Source: Actinomycetota bacterium (GTDB lineage: Bacteria > Actinomycetota > Acidimicrobiia > Acidimicrobiales > Ilumatobacteraceae). From it: a stretch of DNA of 14,159 nt. The stretch lies in contig WLEG01000022.1 in assembly GCA_009704425.1 (NCBI GenBank), positions 1 to 14,159 on the forward strand, given 5' to 3'. Positions 1 through 7,024 of this stretch are shown here, piece by piece; the stretch's first letter is position 1; each line of letters opens with the position of its first letter. Position numbers and translations under genes: made by a program. Under the pieces are notes generated by a model. That model was given only the letters and a program-made list of their open reading frames with translations. It did no database searches and had not been told where the DNA came from.

Positions 1-1031
1 TCGGGGGTCAGGATGTCGGCGCACGCGGGCCAGTGCTCGGCGAGCGCCGCGTGGATCTCGATCATGCCGCTGATGCTCCAGGCCGCCCCCATGCTCGGCA
101 ACGACGTGTTGATGTCGACGCGCTTCCATCCGAAGTCGGCGATCAGGCCGTCGATGCGGGACGAGAGCACGTTCCACATCGCCGGTGAGATCACCGCTCC
201 GCCCCAGTCGGGGACGACGGCGACGCGCTTTCCGCGCAACGTGTCGAGGAACGTGCCGAGTCGCGGTTCCCACGGATCGGTGTCGGCGAGGCTCAACGGA
301 TCACGAGCGTCGCGACCGGCGCACACGTCGAACCAGCGAGCGGTGTCGCGCACGCTGCGCGACACGCATCCGGCGTTCACCGTGAGGTTGCCCAGTTGGG
401 CGTGGGGCGCGCGGGGGATGCGACCGAACGTGGCCTTCAGGCCGACCAAGCCGGTGAACCCGGCCGGAATACGGATGGACCCGCCACCGTCACCGGCCGT
501 CGCCAACGTGACGAGGCCGCCGGCCACGGCCGCCGCGCTTCCGCCCGAGGAGCCGCCCGGTGTGCGACCTTGCCGCCACGGATTGTGCGTGGCGCCGTTC
601 AGCACGGTGCGCGTCACGTTCACGCCGCCGAACTCGCTCGCCGTCGTGAGGCCGGCCAGCACGGCTCCGGCGTCCTGAAGTCGTTGGACCATCACCGAGG
701 TGTGGGTCGCCGTACGGTCGGCGAAGACCGCGCACGCCTCGGTGTCGGGCCAACCCGTCACCTGATCGAGTTCCTTCACGCCGATGGGCAGACCACCGAA
801 CGGTTGCGACACGTCGGCGCGCGCGGCGCTGGCGCGGGCCCGCTCGGGGTCGAGAAAGGAGAACGCGTTGAGGTCGCTCGCGGCGATGGCGGCCAACGAC
901 GCGTCGAGCTCCTCCAACGGTGATCGCTCACCGCGTCGAAACGCGTCAACCAGCGAACAGGCGTCGCCTTTCCACGTGTCGGAGCCGGACGAGTTGCCGG
1001 GGTTGGACGGGGCGCCATGAGTCACAGCCAT
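1..1031 (-). CDS. Amidase-signature family hydrolase (3' end cut by window edge)
   Basis: This gene encodes a serine amidohydrolase that would cleave amide bonds; the substrate cannot be told from sequence. The 343 codons visible cover the N-terminal two thirds of the family's usual length of about 450-500 aa, and the C-terminus lies beyond the left edge. The amidase signature is clear. Lys86 is in GLPIGVKELD, the Gly/Ser-rich motif GGSSGGSAAA holds Ser161, and GGGSIRIPAG holds Ser185. The 24-residue spacing between Ser161 and Ser185 matches the family's Ser-cisSer-Lys triad. The ATG at 1031 was chosen because a TAGCGT hexamer ends 8 nt upstream; a GTG two codons later is possible. It is divergent from the thioesterase gene, with the two -10 boxes only 22 bp apart. 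GatA-type transamidosome subunits share the fold, but no gatB or gatC is nearby, so a stand-alone amidase is more likely. No signal peptide is evident. Confidence 0.93.
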   Translation of the reverse strand, partial: MAVTHGAPSNPGNSSGSDTWKGDACSLVDAFRRGERSPLEELDASLAAIAASDLNAFSFLDPERARASAARADVSQPFGGLPIGVKELDQVTGWPDTEACAVFADRTATHTSVMVQRLQDAGAVLAGLTTASEFGGVNVTRTVLNGATHNPWRQGRTPGGSSGGSAAAVAGGLVTLATAGDGGGSIRIPAGFTGLVGLKATFGRIPRAPHAQLGNLTVNAGCVSRSVRDTARWFDVCAGRDARDPLSLADTDPWEPRLGTFLDTLRGKRVAVVPDWGGAVISPAMWNVLSSRIDGLIADFGWKRVDINTSLPSMGAAWSISGMIEIHAALAEHWPACADILTP

Positions 1032-1039
1032 GAACGGCG

Positions 1040-1045
1040 ACGCTA
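1040..1045 (-). promoter_or_regulatory. Putative -10 box TAGCGT, leaderless promoter of the amidase
   Basis: On the minus strand TAGCGT is followed by 8 nt and then the ATG at 1031. No Shine-Dalgarno sequence lies before the ATG. The same hexamer occurs at the same distance before metH and the adenosyltransferase. No recognisable -35 was found. The promoter role is inferred. Confidence 0.5.
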
Positions 1046-1064
1046 GTGCCCGTTCGGAGTGCCC
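1045..1064. repeat. Direct repeat of AGTGCCC between two divergent -10 boxes
   Basis: AGTGCCC occurs at 1045-1051 and again at 1058-1064, a 13-bp start-to-start distance. It fills most of the space between the amidase and thioesterase -10 boxes. It could be an operator, but a 7-bp repeat could also be chance. Confidence 0.3.
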
Positions 1065-1067
1065 ATC

Positions 1068-1073
1068 TAGAGT
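1068..1073 (+). promoter_or_regulatory. Putative -10 box TAGAGT, leaderless promoter of the thioesterase
   Basis: TAGAGT is followed by 8 nt (CGGGGGCG) and the ATG at 1082. The G-run in the spacer could be read as a weak Shine-Dalgarno, but it is too close to the start to be convincing. The promoter role is inferred from the recurring pattern in this window. Confidence 0.5.
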
Positions 1074-1081
1074 CGGGGGCG

Positions 1082-1933
1082 ATGGACAGTCGGCAGTTCC
1101 TCGGTCTCGAGCCCACGCACAACCCGTATCGCTGGGTGTTGCCGGTGGTTCCGGGCATCTCCACCGGGGGCGGTTTCCTGTTCGGAGGATGCGGTTTGGG
1201 TGCGGCCATCGCGGCGATGGAGCGCACCTCGGGTCGGCGTGCGGTGTGGGCGACGGGCCAGTACCTGTCGTACGCCAAGCCGGGCGAGGTGATGGACATC
1301 GACGTCACCTTGGCCGTGACCGGTCATCAGATCAGTCAGGCGCGCGCGGTGTGCCACGTGGGGGACCGCGAGATCCTCACGGTGAACGCCGCCCTCGGCG
1401 ATCGTGAGCTCGACGAGATCGGTCAATGGGAGTCGATGCCGCTCGACGTGCCCGCACCGTTGGAGTGCACGGAGCGACCTCACGTGCTCGATTGGTCGGG
1501 CACCATCAGTGGTCGCATGGACCAGCGCATCGTGAAGGGCCGCGAGGAGTTGTCGGAACTCGACGGCACGCAGAGTGACGGCCAGGTCCTGATGTGGACC
1601 CGTATTCCCGAGGTCATCGAAGGCGTCGATGCGTCGACGTTGGCCATTCTGGGTGACTTCGTGCCCATGGGCGTGGGTCAGGCGTTGGGCATTCGCGGGG
1701 GAGGCAACAGCCTCGACAACACCCTGCGCATCGGTCGACTCGTGCCCACCGAATGGGTGTTGCTCGACATCCGCATCCACATGGTTCAGCGCGGTTTCGG
1801 GCACGGACTGGTGCACATGTTCGCCGAGGACGGCACCTTGATGGCCACGGCCAGCCAAAGTTGCATCGTGCGCTTCTGGCGCGACATGCCCGGTCCCGGT
1901 CCGGCCGGCAAGAAACGCGCCGAGTCGAAGTAG
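1082..1933 (+). CDS. TesB-type acyl-CoA thioesterase (double hotdog)
   Basis: This is a 283-aa protein expected to hydrolyse acyl-CoA thioesters to free acids and CoA in the cytoplasm. Its length matches E. coli TesB (286 aa). The first hotdog covers about residues 20-105, with a TesB-like helix GGCGLGAAIAAMERT; the second covers about residues 140-275. The TesB Asp-Thr-Gln catalytic triad appears conserved as Asp192 (LGDF), Ser210 (two residues before Asp212 in NSLDN) and Gln259 (TASQSC). The Ser-to-Gln spacing of 49 is nearly the E. coli value of 50. An in-frame GTG at 1046 would extend the protein, but ATG 1082 is preferred because of the -10 box just upstream and because the extension lies inside the promoter region. 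The LLM oxidoreductase follows 47 bp downstream with its own -10-like box. The acyl chain specificity is unknown. Confidence 0.85.
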   Translation: MDSRQFLGLEPTHNPYRWVLPVVPGISTGGGFLFGGCGLGAAIAAMERTSGRRAVWATGQYLSYAKPGEVMDIDVTLAVTGHQISQARAVCHVGDREILTVNAALGDRELDEIGQWESMPLDVPAPLECTERPHVLDWSGTISGRMDQRIVKGREELSELDGTQSDGQVLMWTRIPEVIEGVDASTLAILGDFVPMGVGQALGIRGGGNSLDNTLRIGRLVPTEWVLLDIRIHMVQRGFGHGLVHMFAEDGTLMATASQSCIVRFWRDMPGPGPAGKKRAESK

Positions 1934-1967
1934 TCACGGCGCGTGCCCGCGCGGGATGTGCGAGCAG

Positions 1968-1974
1968 TAAGAAT
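1968..1974 (+). promoter_or_regulatory. Putative imperfect -10 (TAAGAAT) before the LLM oxidoreductase
   Basis: TAAGAAT ends 6 nt before the ATG at 1981. It departs from TANNNT at one position, or fits with one extra base. No Shine-Dalgarno is present. It resembles the other leaderless starts in the window but is the weakest of them. Confidence 0.35.
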
Positions 1975-1980
1975 GCGGTC

Positions 1981-2991
1981 ATGACGTCCACTCCCGGCTC
2001 CGGTCTTCCTCGTCGCAACGGCATGACGGTGCCGTTACCCGGTCATCTGCACACGCACCGTGAACGATTGACGGAGTTGGCCGACATGGGGTACTCCGAC
2101 ATCTGGTCGGCCGAGTCCGACGGCGCCGATGGTTTCACCCCGTTGGCGATGGCGGCCGCGTGGGAGCCCCGATTGCGTCTCGGGACCGCGATCATCCCGG
2201 CGTACACCCGGTCGCCCGCCTGTTTCGCCCAGAGCGTGGCGAGCATGGCCGACGCGGCACCGGGGCGGTTCGCCATCGGCATCGGCTCCAGCAGCAACGT
2301 GATCGTCGAGCGGTGGAACGGCATTCCCTTCGTGGAGCCCTACAAGAAGGTGCGCGACGTGGTGCGCTTCCTGAACGACGCGTTGTCGGGTGAGAAGGTG
2401 GTCAAAAAGTACGACACCTTCGAGGTGAACGGGTTCAAGTTGGGTGTCCGACCCGAGCAGAAACCCAAAATCCTGGTGGCGGCGTTGCGTGAGGGCATGT
2501 TGAGGCTCGCGGGTCGCGAGAGCGACGGGGCGATCATCAACTGGCTGTCGCCGTCCGATGTGTCCAAGGTGGCCGCGGTGGTTCACGGTGCGGCCGGAGG
2601 CGAACAACGCGAGATCGTGGCGCGCATCTTCGTGTGCCCGTCGGAGAACACCGAGGTGGTGCGGGCCGCCGGTCGATTCGCCATCGCGGCGTATCTGAAC
2701 GTGCCGGTGTACGCCGACTTCCATCGTTGGCTCGGCCGAGGCGAACTGTTGCAACCGATGTGGGATCTGTGGAAGGCCGGCGACCGCAAGGCCGCCTTGG
2801 CCGCGATTCCCGACGAGGTGGTGGACGACATCTTGATCCACGGGTCGCCCGCTCACTGCCGAGCCAAGATCGACGAGTACTTCGCAAACGGCGTCACCAC
2901 CAGTTCGCTCGCCATCTTGGGCTTGGACCCCGAGTTGAATTACTGGGAGTCCGTGAAGGCGTTGTCGCCGAACGCCGACAGCGCCGACTGA
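1981..2991 (+). CDS. LLM-class F420-dependent oxidoreductase (luciferase-like)
   Basis: This 336-aa protein has the bacterial luciferase-like monooxygenase (LLM) TIM-barrel fold. In actinobacteria most such proteins use coenzyme F420, so hydride transfer with F420 or F420H2 is the likely chemistry; F420 use is inferred from the family, and FMN cannot be excluded. Family-typical segments are an early strand with GYSDIWSAES (about residues 37-46), RLGTAIIPAYTRSPA (about 67-81), APGRFAIGIGSSS (about 93-105) and GAIINWLSPSDV (about 184-195). The length is normal for the family. The ATG at 1981 directly follows the -10-like box, and the upstream in-frame extension would run into the thioesterase gene. 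It ends 8 bp from the convergent small gene. The substrate is unknown; the thioesterase neighbour hints weakly at lipid metabolism. Confidence 0.85.
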   Translation: MTSTPGSGLPRRNGMTVPLPGHLHTHRERLTELADMGYSDIWSAESDGADGFTPLAMAAAWEPRLRLGTAIIPAYTRSPACFAQSVASMADAAPGRFAIGIGSSSNVIVERWNGIPFVEPYKKVRDVVRFLNDALSGEKVVKKYDTFEVNGFKLGVRPEQKPKILVAALREGMLRLAGRESDGAIINWLSPSDVSKVAAVVHGAAGGEQREIVARIFVCPSENTEVVRAAGRFAIAAYLNVPVYADFHRWLGRGELLQPMWDLWKAGDRKAALAAIPDEVVDDILIHGSPAHCRAKIDEYFANGVTTSSLAILGLDPELNYWESVKALSPNADSAD

Positions 2992-2999
2992 CTCGTTTC

Positions 3000-3272
3000 T
3001 CAGGCGGCCTGCGCCCGCCCGTCGTGCTGGGCGGCCAGTGCGCGACCGTTCGCCAGAATGCGGCGCATTTCGGCGAGGTACTTGCGACCGATACGGCACG
3101 TCTCGTCGGAGAGGATGAAGCGCGGATCGATGCCGGCGAGGGGATCGGCGAAACCGTCGAGGGTGAGTTGTCCGGTGGCGGATCCGTCGGAGGCTTCGCC
3201 GTGGGTTTCGTGGCGGGATTCGTGGTTGGTGCTCATGTTCATGTTGGGGGTGTGCGGCTGGTTCGTGATCAT
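3000..3272 (-). CDS. Small uncharacterised protein, about 90 aa
   Basis: I do not recognise a family. The frame encodes a hydrophilic, His/Asn-rich N-terminus, then a central LDGFADPLAGIDPRFILSDE segment, then a basic helix-like stretch (TCRIGRKYLAEMRRILANGR) and an Ala-rich tail. There is no signal peptide and no transmembrane segment. It fills the space between the convergent LLM gene (8 bp away) and the divergent ABC operon, which supports its being real. The start is uncertain. ATG 3272 gives 90 aa and has a weak CAGGCT hexamer 6 nt upstream, while ATG 3242 and ATG 3236 (78 aa) are alternatives. No Shine-Dalgarno is evident for any of them. A role with the ABC exporter is possible from position only. 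Confidence 0.5.
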   Translation of the reverse strand: MITNQPHTPNMNMSTNHESRHETHGEASDGSATGQLTLDGFADPLAGIDPRFILSDETCRIGRKYLAEMRRILANGRALAAQHDGRAQAA

Positions 3273-3338
3273 GACCAGAGCCTGCCGAGGGGGTGTGGCA
3301 CCACGGGAATGAGCCGGTGCCCCCGTGAGGTGAGTGAG

Positions 3339-3344
3339 TAGTTT
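3339..3344 (+). promoter_or_regulatory. Putative -10 box TAGTTT, leaderless promoter of the ABC operon
   Basis: TAGTTT is followed by 7 nt and then the GTG at 3352. This box lies inside the longer alternative reading that begins at GTG 3334, and it decides in favour of the 3352 start. The promoter role is inferred. Confidence 0.45.
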
Positions 3345-3351
3345 CGGAACG

Positions 3352-5211
3352 GTGGACACCCCCGAGACGCAGGCGACCCGTGACGGGTGGAGACTTCTGC
3401 GGCGGGTGCTCGGGGAGCAACGCCGGGGCCTGATCGTCGGGGTGGTCGTGGGCTTGTTGTGGGCGGTGGGCAAGGTGTCGGTGCCCCAGATCACGAAGCT
3501 CGGTATCGACCGGGGGATCGAAGGCAACGGCAGCCTTCTCTTCTGGACCGGTTTGGTGGTGGCCGCCGGGGTGATCGCCGGCATCTTCACGGCGTTTCGC
3601 CGCTGGGTGGCCTTTCGGGAGAGCCGCTGGATCGAGACCCGCCTGCGCGAGCAGATCTTCGATCACCTGTTGCGCCTGCACGTGGGTTACCACGATCGCA
3701 CGCAGACCGGTCAGCTGATGAGTCGCGCGTCCTCGGACCTGCAGCAGTTGCAAGCCTTCGTGGTGATGATCCCCATCACCTTGTCGAACCTGGCCATGAT
3801 CATCGCGGTGGTCGTGCTGTTGTTCGTGTCGCAGCCGTATCTCGCGCTGTTCGCTCTGGCGCCCTTGCCGCTCGTCAACGTGTTGGCCAGCCGTTTCTCG
3901 CGTCGTATTCATCCCGCGGTGCTGGCGGTGCAACAGGAACAGGCGCAGTTGGCGACCGTCGTCGAGGAGAGCGTGTCCGGTGTGCGCGTGATCAAGGGCT
4001 TCGGCGCCGAGGGGGTGCAGTTCTCCAAGGTGAACACCGAGGCCGACGACATCCAACGCGTGTCACTCGAAGCGGCCCGCATTCGCAGTCGATTCCTCCC
4101 GGCGCTCGACGTGCTCCCGGCGCTCGGATTGGTGGCGGTGCTCGGGATCGGCGGACATCGCGTGATCGACGGCGCCATGACCGTGGGCGACCTGGTGAAG
4201 TTCAACGCGTACATCACGATGCTCATCTGGCCTCTGCGCAACCTGGCCATGACCGTCGCGTTGGGTCAACGGGCCTCGGTCGCGCTCATGCGCGTGAACG
4301 AGGTGTTGAGCACGCCGTCGGCGGTCGTGGACCCCGAGACGCCCGCGCCCTTGCCGGCCGCCACGATCGACCGGTCCGTGGGCGCGGTTCGATTCCGCGA
4401 CGTCGTGTTCGCCTACGAGGGGGCCGAGCCGGTGCTCGACGGTTTCGACCTCACCATTCCAGCCGGCCACGCCGTGGCGTTGGTGGGTGCCACCGGTTCG
4501 GGCAAGTCGACCCTCGTGCGACTGCTCACCCGGTTCCACGACGTGGGCTCCGGATCGATCGAGATCGACGGGGTCGACGTGCGATCGACGTCGCTGGCCG
4601 ATCTGCGCTCGGCGGTGGGAATCGTCTTCGAGGACACGTTCCTGTTCCATGACTCCGTGCGCGACAACATCGCCTTCGCCCGTCCGGGAGCGTCGGACGA
4701 GGTGGTGCGCGAGGCCGCGCGACTGGCAGGGGCCCACGAGTTCATCACGCGGTTGCCCGAGGGCTACGACACCATCCTGGGGGAGCGCGGGTACTCGCTC
4801 TCGGGTGGTCAACGCCAGCGCATCGCGATCGCGCGGGCCATCGTGTCCGAGCCGCGCGTGTTGGTGCTCGACGACGCCACCTCGGCGGTGGACCCGAGCA
4901 AGGAACACGAGATCCGCGAGGCGATGGCCACGGTCATGCGCGGTCGCACCACCATCGTCATCGCGCATCGCCCCGGAACGATCGCCCTCGCCGACACCGT
5001 GGTGCTCCTCGACGGTGGTCGCGCCGCCGCGGTCGGAACGCACGACGAACTGTTGGCCACCAACGATCGGTATCGGCAGGTTCTGGCGGCCTGGGCGGTG
5101 CGCGACGAGGACGGCGACGACGACTCGCCCGCGCCGGATCCCGACGCATCGAACACCGTGGTCGAGAGTCGTCGTGTCGTGCGGCGATCGGCCGACGAGG
5201 ACGTGGTCTGA
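3352..5211 (+). CDS. ABC exporter half-transporter, degenerate-site subunit
   Basis: This 619-aa protein fuses an exporter-type transmembrane domain (about residues 20-310, six predicted helices, for example 26-46, 62-82, 136-158 and 162-180) to a nucleotide-binding domain. The NBD has Walker A GATGSGKST (379-387, Lys385), a complete LSGGQ signature (483-487), Walker B VLVLDD and a His switch (IAHRP, His539). Two key residues differ from consensus: the catalytic Glu after Walker B is Asp508, and the Q-loop Gln is Glu427 (IVFEDTF). These substitutions mark the degenerate partner in heterodimeric exporters such as TM287/288. The next gene begins immediately after its stop and carries the complementary motifs, so the two very probably form one membrane complex. 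The substrate is unknown, with drugs or lipids typical for the family. GTG 3334 is an alternative start giving 625 aa. Confidence 0.9.
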   Translation: MDTPETQATRDGWRLLRRVLGEQRRGLIVGVVVGLLWAVGKVSVPQITKLGIDRGIEGNGSLLFWTGLVVAAGVIAGIFTAFRRWVAFRESRWIETRLREQIFDHLLRLHVGYHDRTQTGQLMSRASSDLQQLQAFVVMIPITLSNLAMIIAVVVLLFVSQPYLALFALAPLPLVNVLASRFSRRIHPAVLAVQQEQAQLATVVEESVSGVRVIKGFGAEGVQFSKVNTEADDIQRVSLEAARIRSRFLPALDVLPALGLVAVLGIGGHRVIDGAMTVGDLVKFNAYITMLIWPLRNLAMTVALGQRASVALMRVNEVLSTPSAVVDPETPAPLPAATIDRSVGAVRFRDVVFAYEGAEPVLDGFDLTIPAGHAVALVGATGSGKSTLVRLLTRFHDVGSGSIEIDGVDVRSTSLADLRSAVGIVFEDTFLFHDSVRDNIAFARPGASDEVVREAARLAGAHEFITRLPEGYDTILGERGYSLSGGQRQRIAIARAIVSEPRVLVLDDATSAVDPSKEHEIREAMATVMRGRTTIVIAHRPGTIALADTVVLLDGGRAAAVGTHDELLATNDRYRQVLAAWAVRDEDGDDDSPAPDPDASNTVVESRRVVRRSADEDVV

Positions 5212-7011
5212 ATGTGGGGCATGGCGGCCATCAGCGACGAGGATCGTCTCGACCGCGTGCAGACGTTGCGCACCCTGCGCCGTTCCTACGACATGGCGCG
5301 CCCCCAGCGGCGCACCCTGCACTCCGCGCTCGGGTTGGTGTTCGTCAGCACTCTCGTGACCCTCGCCGGACCGCTGTTGCTGCGGTACGCGATCGACCAC
5401 GGCATCAAGGACGGCAACGGCCGGGTGCTGAACGGGTTGATCGTCGTGTACCTGGCGATCACCGCCTTCGGCTACGTGGTGGGTCGCCTGCAGTACCTGG
5501 CCGTCAACCGGGCCGGAGAGGGTTTCCTGCGCAGCTTGCGACTGACGGTGTTCGGCCGTCTGCAACGACAGTCGATGGCGTTCTTCGATCGCGAGAAGGC
5601 GGGCGTCCTGGTCTCGCGCATGACCAACGACATCGAGTCCATGGGCGAACTCATCCAGTTCGGGTTGCTCCAGTTCGTGTCGGCGTTCCTGTTGTTGGTG
5701 TTGGCGGTGATCGTCCTGTTCCTCATGTCGTGGCAGCTGGCACTGGTGGCCATGATCGTGTTGCCGCTCCTGGTGCTGGCGTCGGTCCGCTTCCAGAAGC
5801 AGTCGAATCGCGCCTATCTCGACGTGCGCGAAAAGGTGGGCGAGAACCTGTCGACTCTTCAGGAGGGAATCACCGGCGTTCGGGTGATCCAGGCCTACGG
5901 ACAACAGGACGCGCGTTCGCGTCGTTTCCACTCCACCAATCGGGCGCTTTTCGACTCGCACATGCACAGCGTCAAGGTGAGCACGTGGTACTTCGGACTG
6001 GTCGAGTTCGCGGGCATCGCCGCCACCGGAGCGATCATCGGGATCGGCGGCTGGTTGGTGCATCGAGACGCGGTCAGCATCGGCACCGTGACGGCGTTCA
6101 TCCTGTTGCTCGCCAATCTGTTCGACCCGGTCCAGCAGTTGAGCCAGTTGTACAACACGGTGCAATCGTCCACCGCGGCGTTGCACAAGTTGTTCCTCAT
6201 CATCGACGCCAAGCCCGACGTCGACGAGGTGGAACATCCCACCGCGTTGCCGGCGCGCGGGGCCGTCGACGTCGTCGACGTGACGTTCTCCTACGAGACC
6301 GCCGACCGTCCGGCGCTTCGCAACGTGTCCATCAGCGTGGCCGACGGCGAACGTCTGGCGCTGGTTGGTCCGACGGGTGCGGGCAAGTCCACCTTGGCCA
6401 AGTTGATGGCGCGTCTGTACGACCCCAGCACGGTCGACGGTGTATCGGGCACCGTGAGTTTCGGTGGCGTGGACCTGCGTGAATCGTCGATGAGCGATCT
6501 GCGCCGGCGCATCGTGGTGGTGCCCCAGGAGGGGTTCTGTTTCGGGGGAACCATTCGCGAGAACGTGCGCATCGCCCGTTCGGACGCGTCGGACGCGGAC
6601 GTGGAACGGGCGCTGGCCTCCATCGGTGCCCTCGATCGTTTCCTCGAGTTCCCCGAGGGTCTGGACACCGAGGTGCGCGAGCGTGGGTCGCGTCTGTCGG
6701 CCGGTGAGCGCCAGTTGGTCGCGCTGGCCCGCGCCGCGTTGGTGGATCCCGCCGTGCTGGTGTTGGACGAGGCCACGTCGAACCTGGACCCCGGCACCGA
6801 AGCCGTGGTCGAGCACGCCCTCGAGAGCCTGATGAACGGCCGCACCGTCATCGTGGTGGCGCATCGCTTGTCCACCGTGCGCCGGGCCGATCGCATCGCC
6901 GTGGTGGATCACGGCGAGTTGGCCGAGCTCGGCTCACACGACGAGTTGGTGGCTCTCGGCGGTCGCTACGCGGCGTTGGCCTCGGCCTGGGAGGCCAGCC
7001 AGCCTCACTGA
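5212..7011 (+). CDS. ABC exporter half-transporter, consensus-site subunit
   Basis: This 599-aa protein has the same architecture as its upstream neighbour. The transmembrane domain spans about residues 35-320, with helices near 37-58, 73-93, 150-172 and 174-193, and an exporter-typical coupling region around SMAFFDREKAGVLVSRMTND. The NBD has Walker A GPTGAGKST (386-394, Lys392), Q-loop Gln439, Walker B VLVLDE with catalytic Glu520, and switch His551. Its signature is LSAGE (495-499) rather than LSGGQ. This is reciprocal to the partner: its own Walker A/B with the partner's LSGGQ makes the hydrolytic site, and the partner's Walker A/B with LSAGE makes the degenerate one. The start codon abuts the upstream TGA with no gap, which implies translational coupling; ATG 5221 is an alternative. 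It ends 13 bp from the convergent YceI gene. Confidence 0.9.
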   Translation: MWGMAAISDEDRLDRVQTLRTLRRSYDMARPQRRTLHSALGLVFVSTLVTLAGPLLLRYAIDHGIKDGNGRVLNGLIVVYLAITAFGYVVGRLQYLAVNRAGEGFLRSLRLTVFGRLQRQSMAFFDREKAGVLVSRMTNDIESMGELIQFGLLQFVSAFLLLVLAVIVLFLMSWQLALVAMIVLPLLVLASVRFQKQSNRAYLDVREKVGENLSTLQEGITGVRVIQAYGQQDARSRRFHSTNRALFDSHMHSVKVSTWYFGLVEFAGIAATGAIIGIGGWLVHRDAVSIGTVTAFILLLANLFDPVQQLSQLYNTVQSSTAALHKLFLIIDAKPDVDEVEHPTALPARGAVDVVDVTFSYETADRPALRNVSISVADGERLALVGPTGAGKSTLAKLMARLYDPSTVDGVSGTVSFGGVDLRESSMSDLRRRIVVVPQEGFCFGGTIRENVRIARSDASDADVERALASIGALDRFLEFPEGLDTEVRERGSRLSAGERQLVALARAALVDPAVLVLDEATSNLDPGTEAVVEHALESLMNGRTVIVVAHRLSTVRRADRIAVVDHGELAELGSHDELVALGGRYAALASAWEASQPH

Positions 7012-7024
7012 CGGGTGCGCTCGA

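Noticed and set aside
1..1031. GatA subunit of the Glu-tRNA amidotransferase
   Set aside because: The amidase signature alone fits, but no gatB or gatC is next to it, so a general amidase is the safer call. The missing C-terminus leaves this open.
1046..1081. GTG 1046 as start of the thioesterase
   Set aside because: It would place the TAGAGT box inside the gene and add 12 residues that resemble nothing in TesB proteins.
2998..3022. Possible hairpin GGCGG/CCGCC at the LLM-small gene junction as a terminator
   Set aside because: The short stem lies inside the small gene's coding end, and no T-run follows it on either strand; the T-rich bases precede it on the plus strand.
2035..4056. 673-codon minus-strand open frame across the LLM gene, small gene and first ABC gene
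   Set aside because: It crosses several real genes and has shadow-type composition (His/Arg/Pro/Gln-rich).
4063..6912. Very long open frame (949 codons) on the minus strand opposite both ABC transporter genes
   Set aside because: The product is a low-complexity His/Arg/Gln/Gly/Asp-rich mixture with no domain, and the opposite strand encodes two clear ABC proteins. Such stop-free antisense frames are expected from GC-rich third-position bias.
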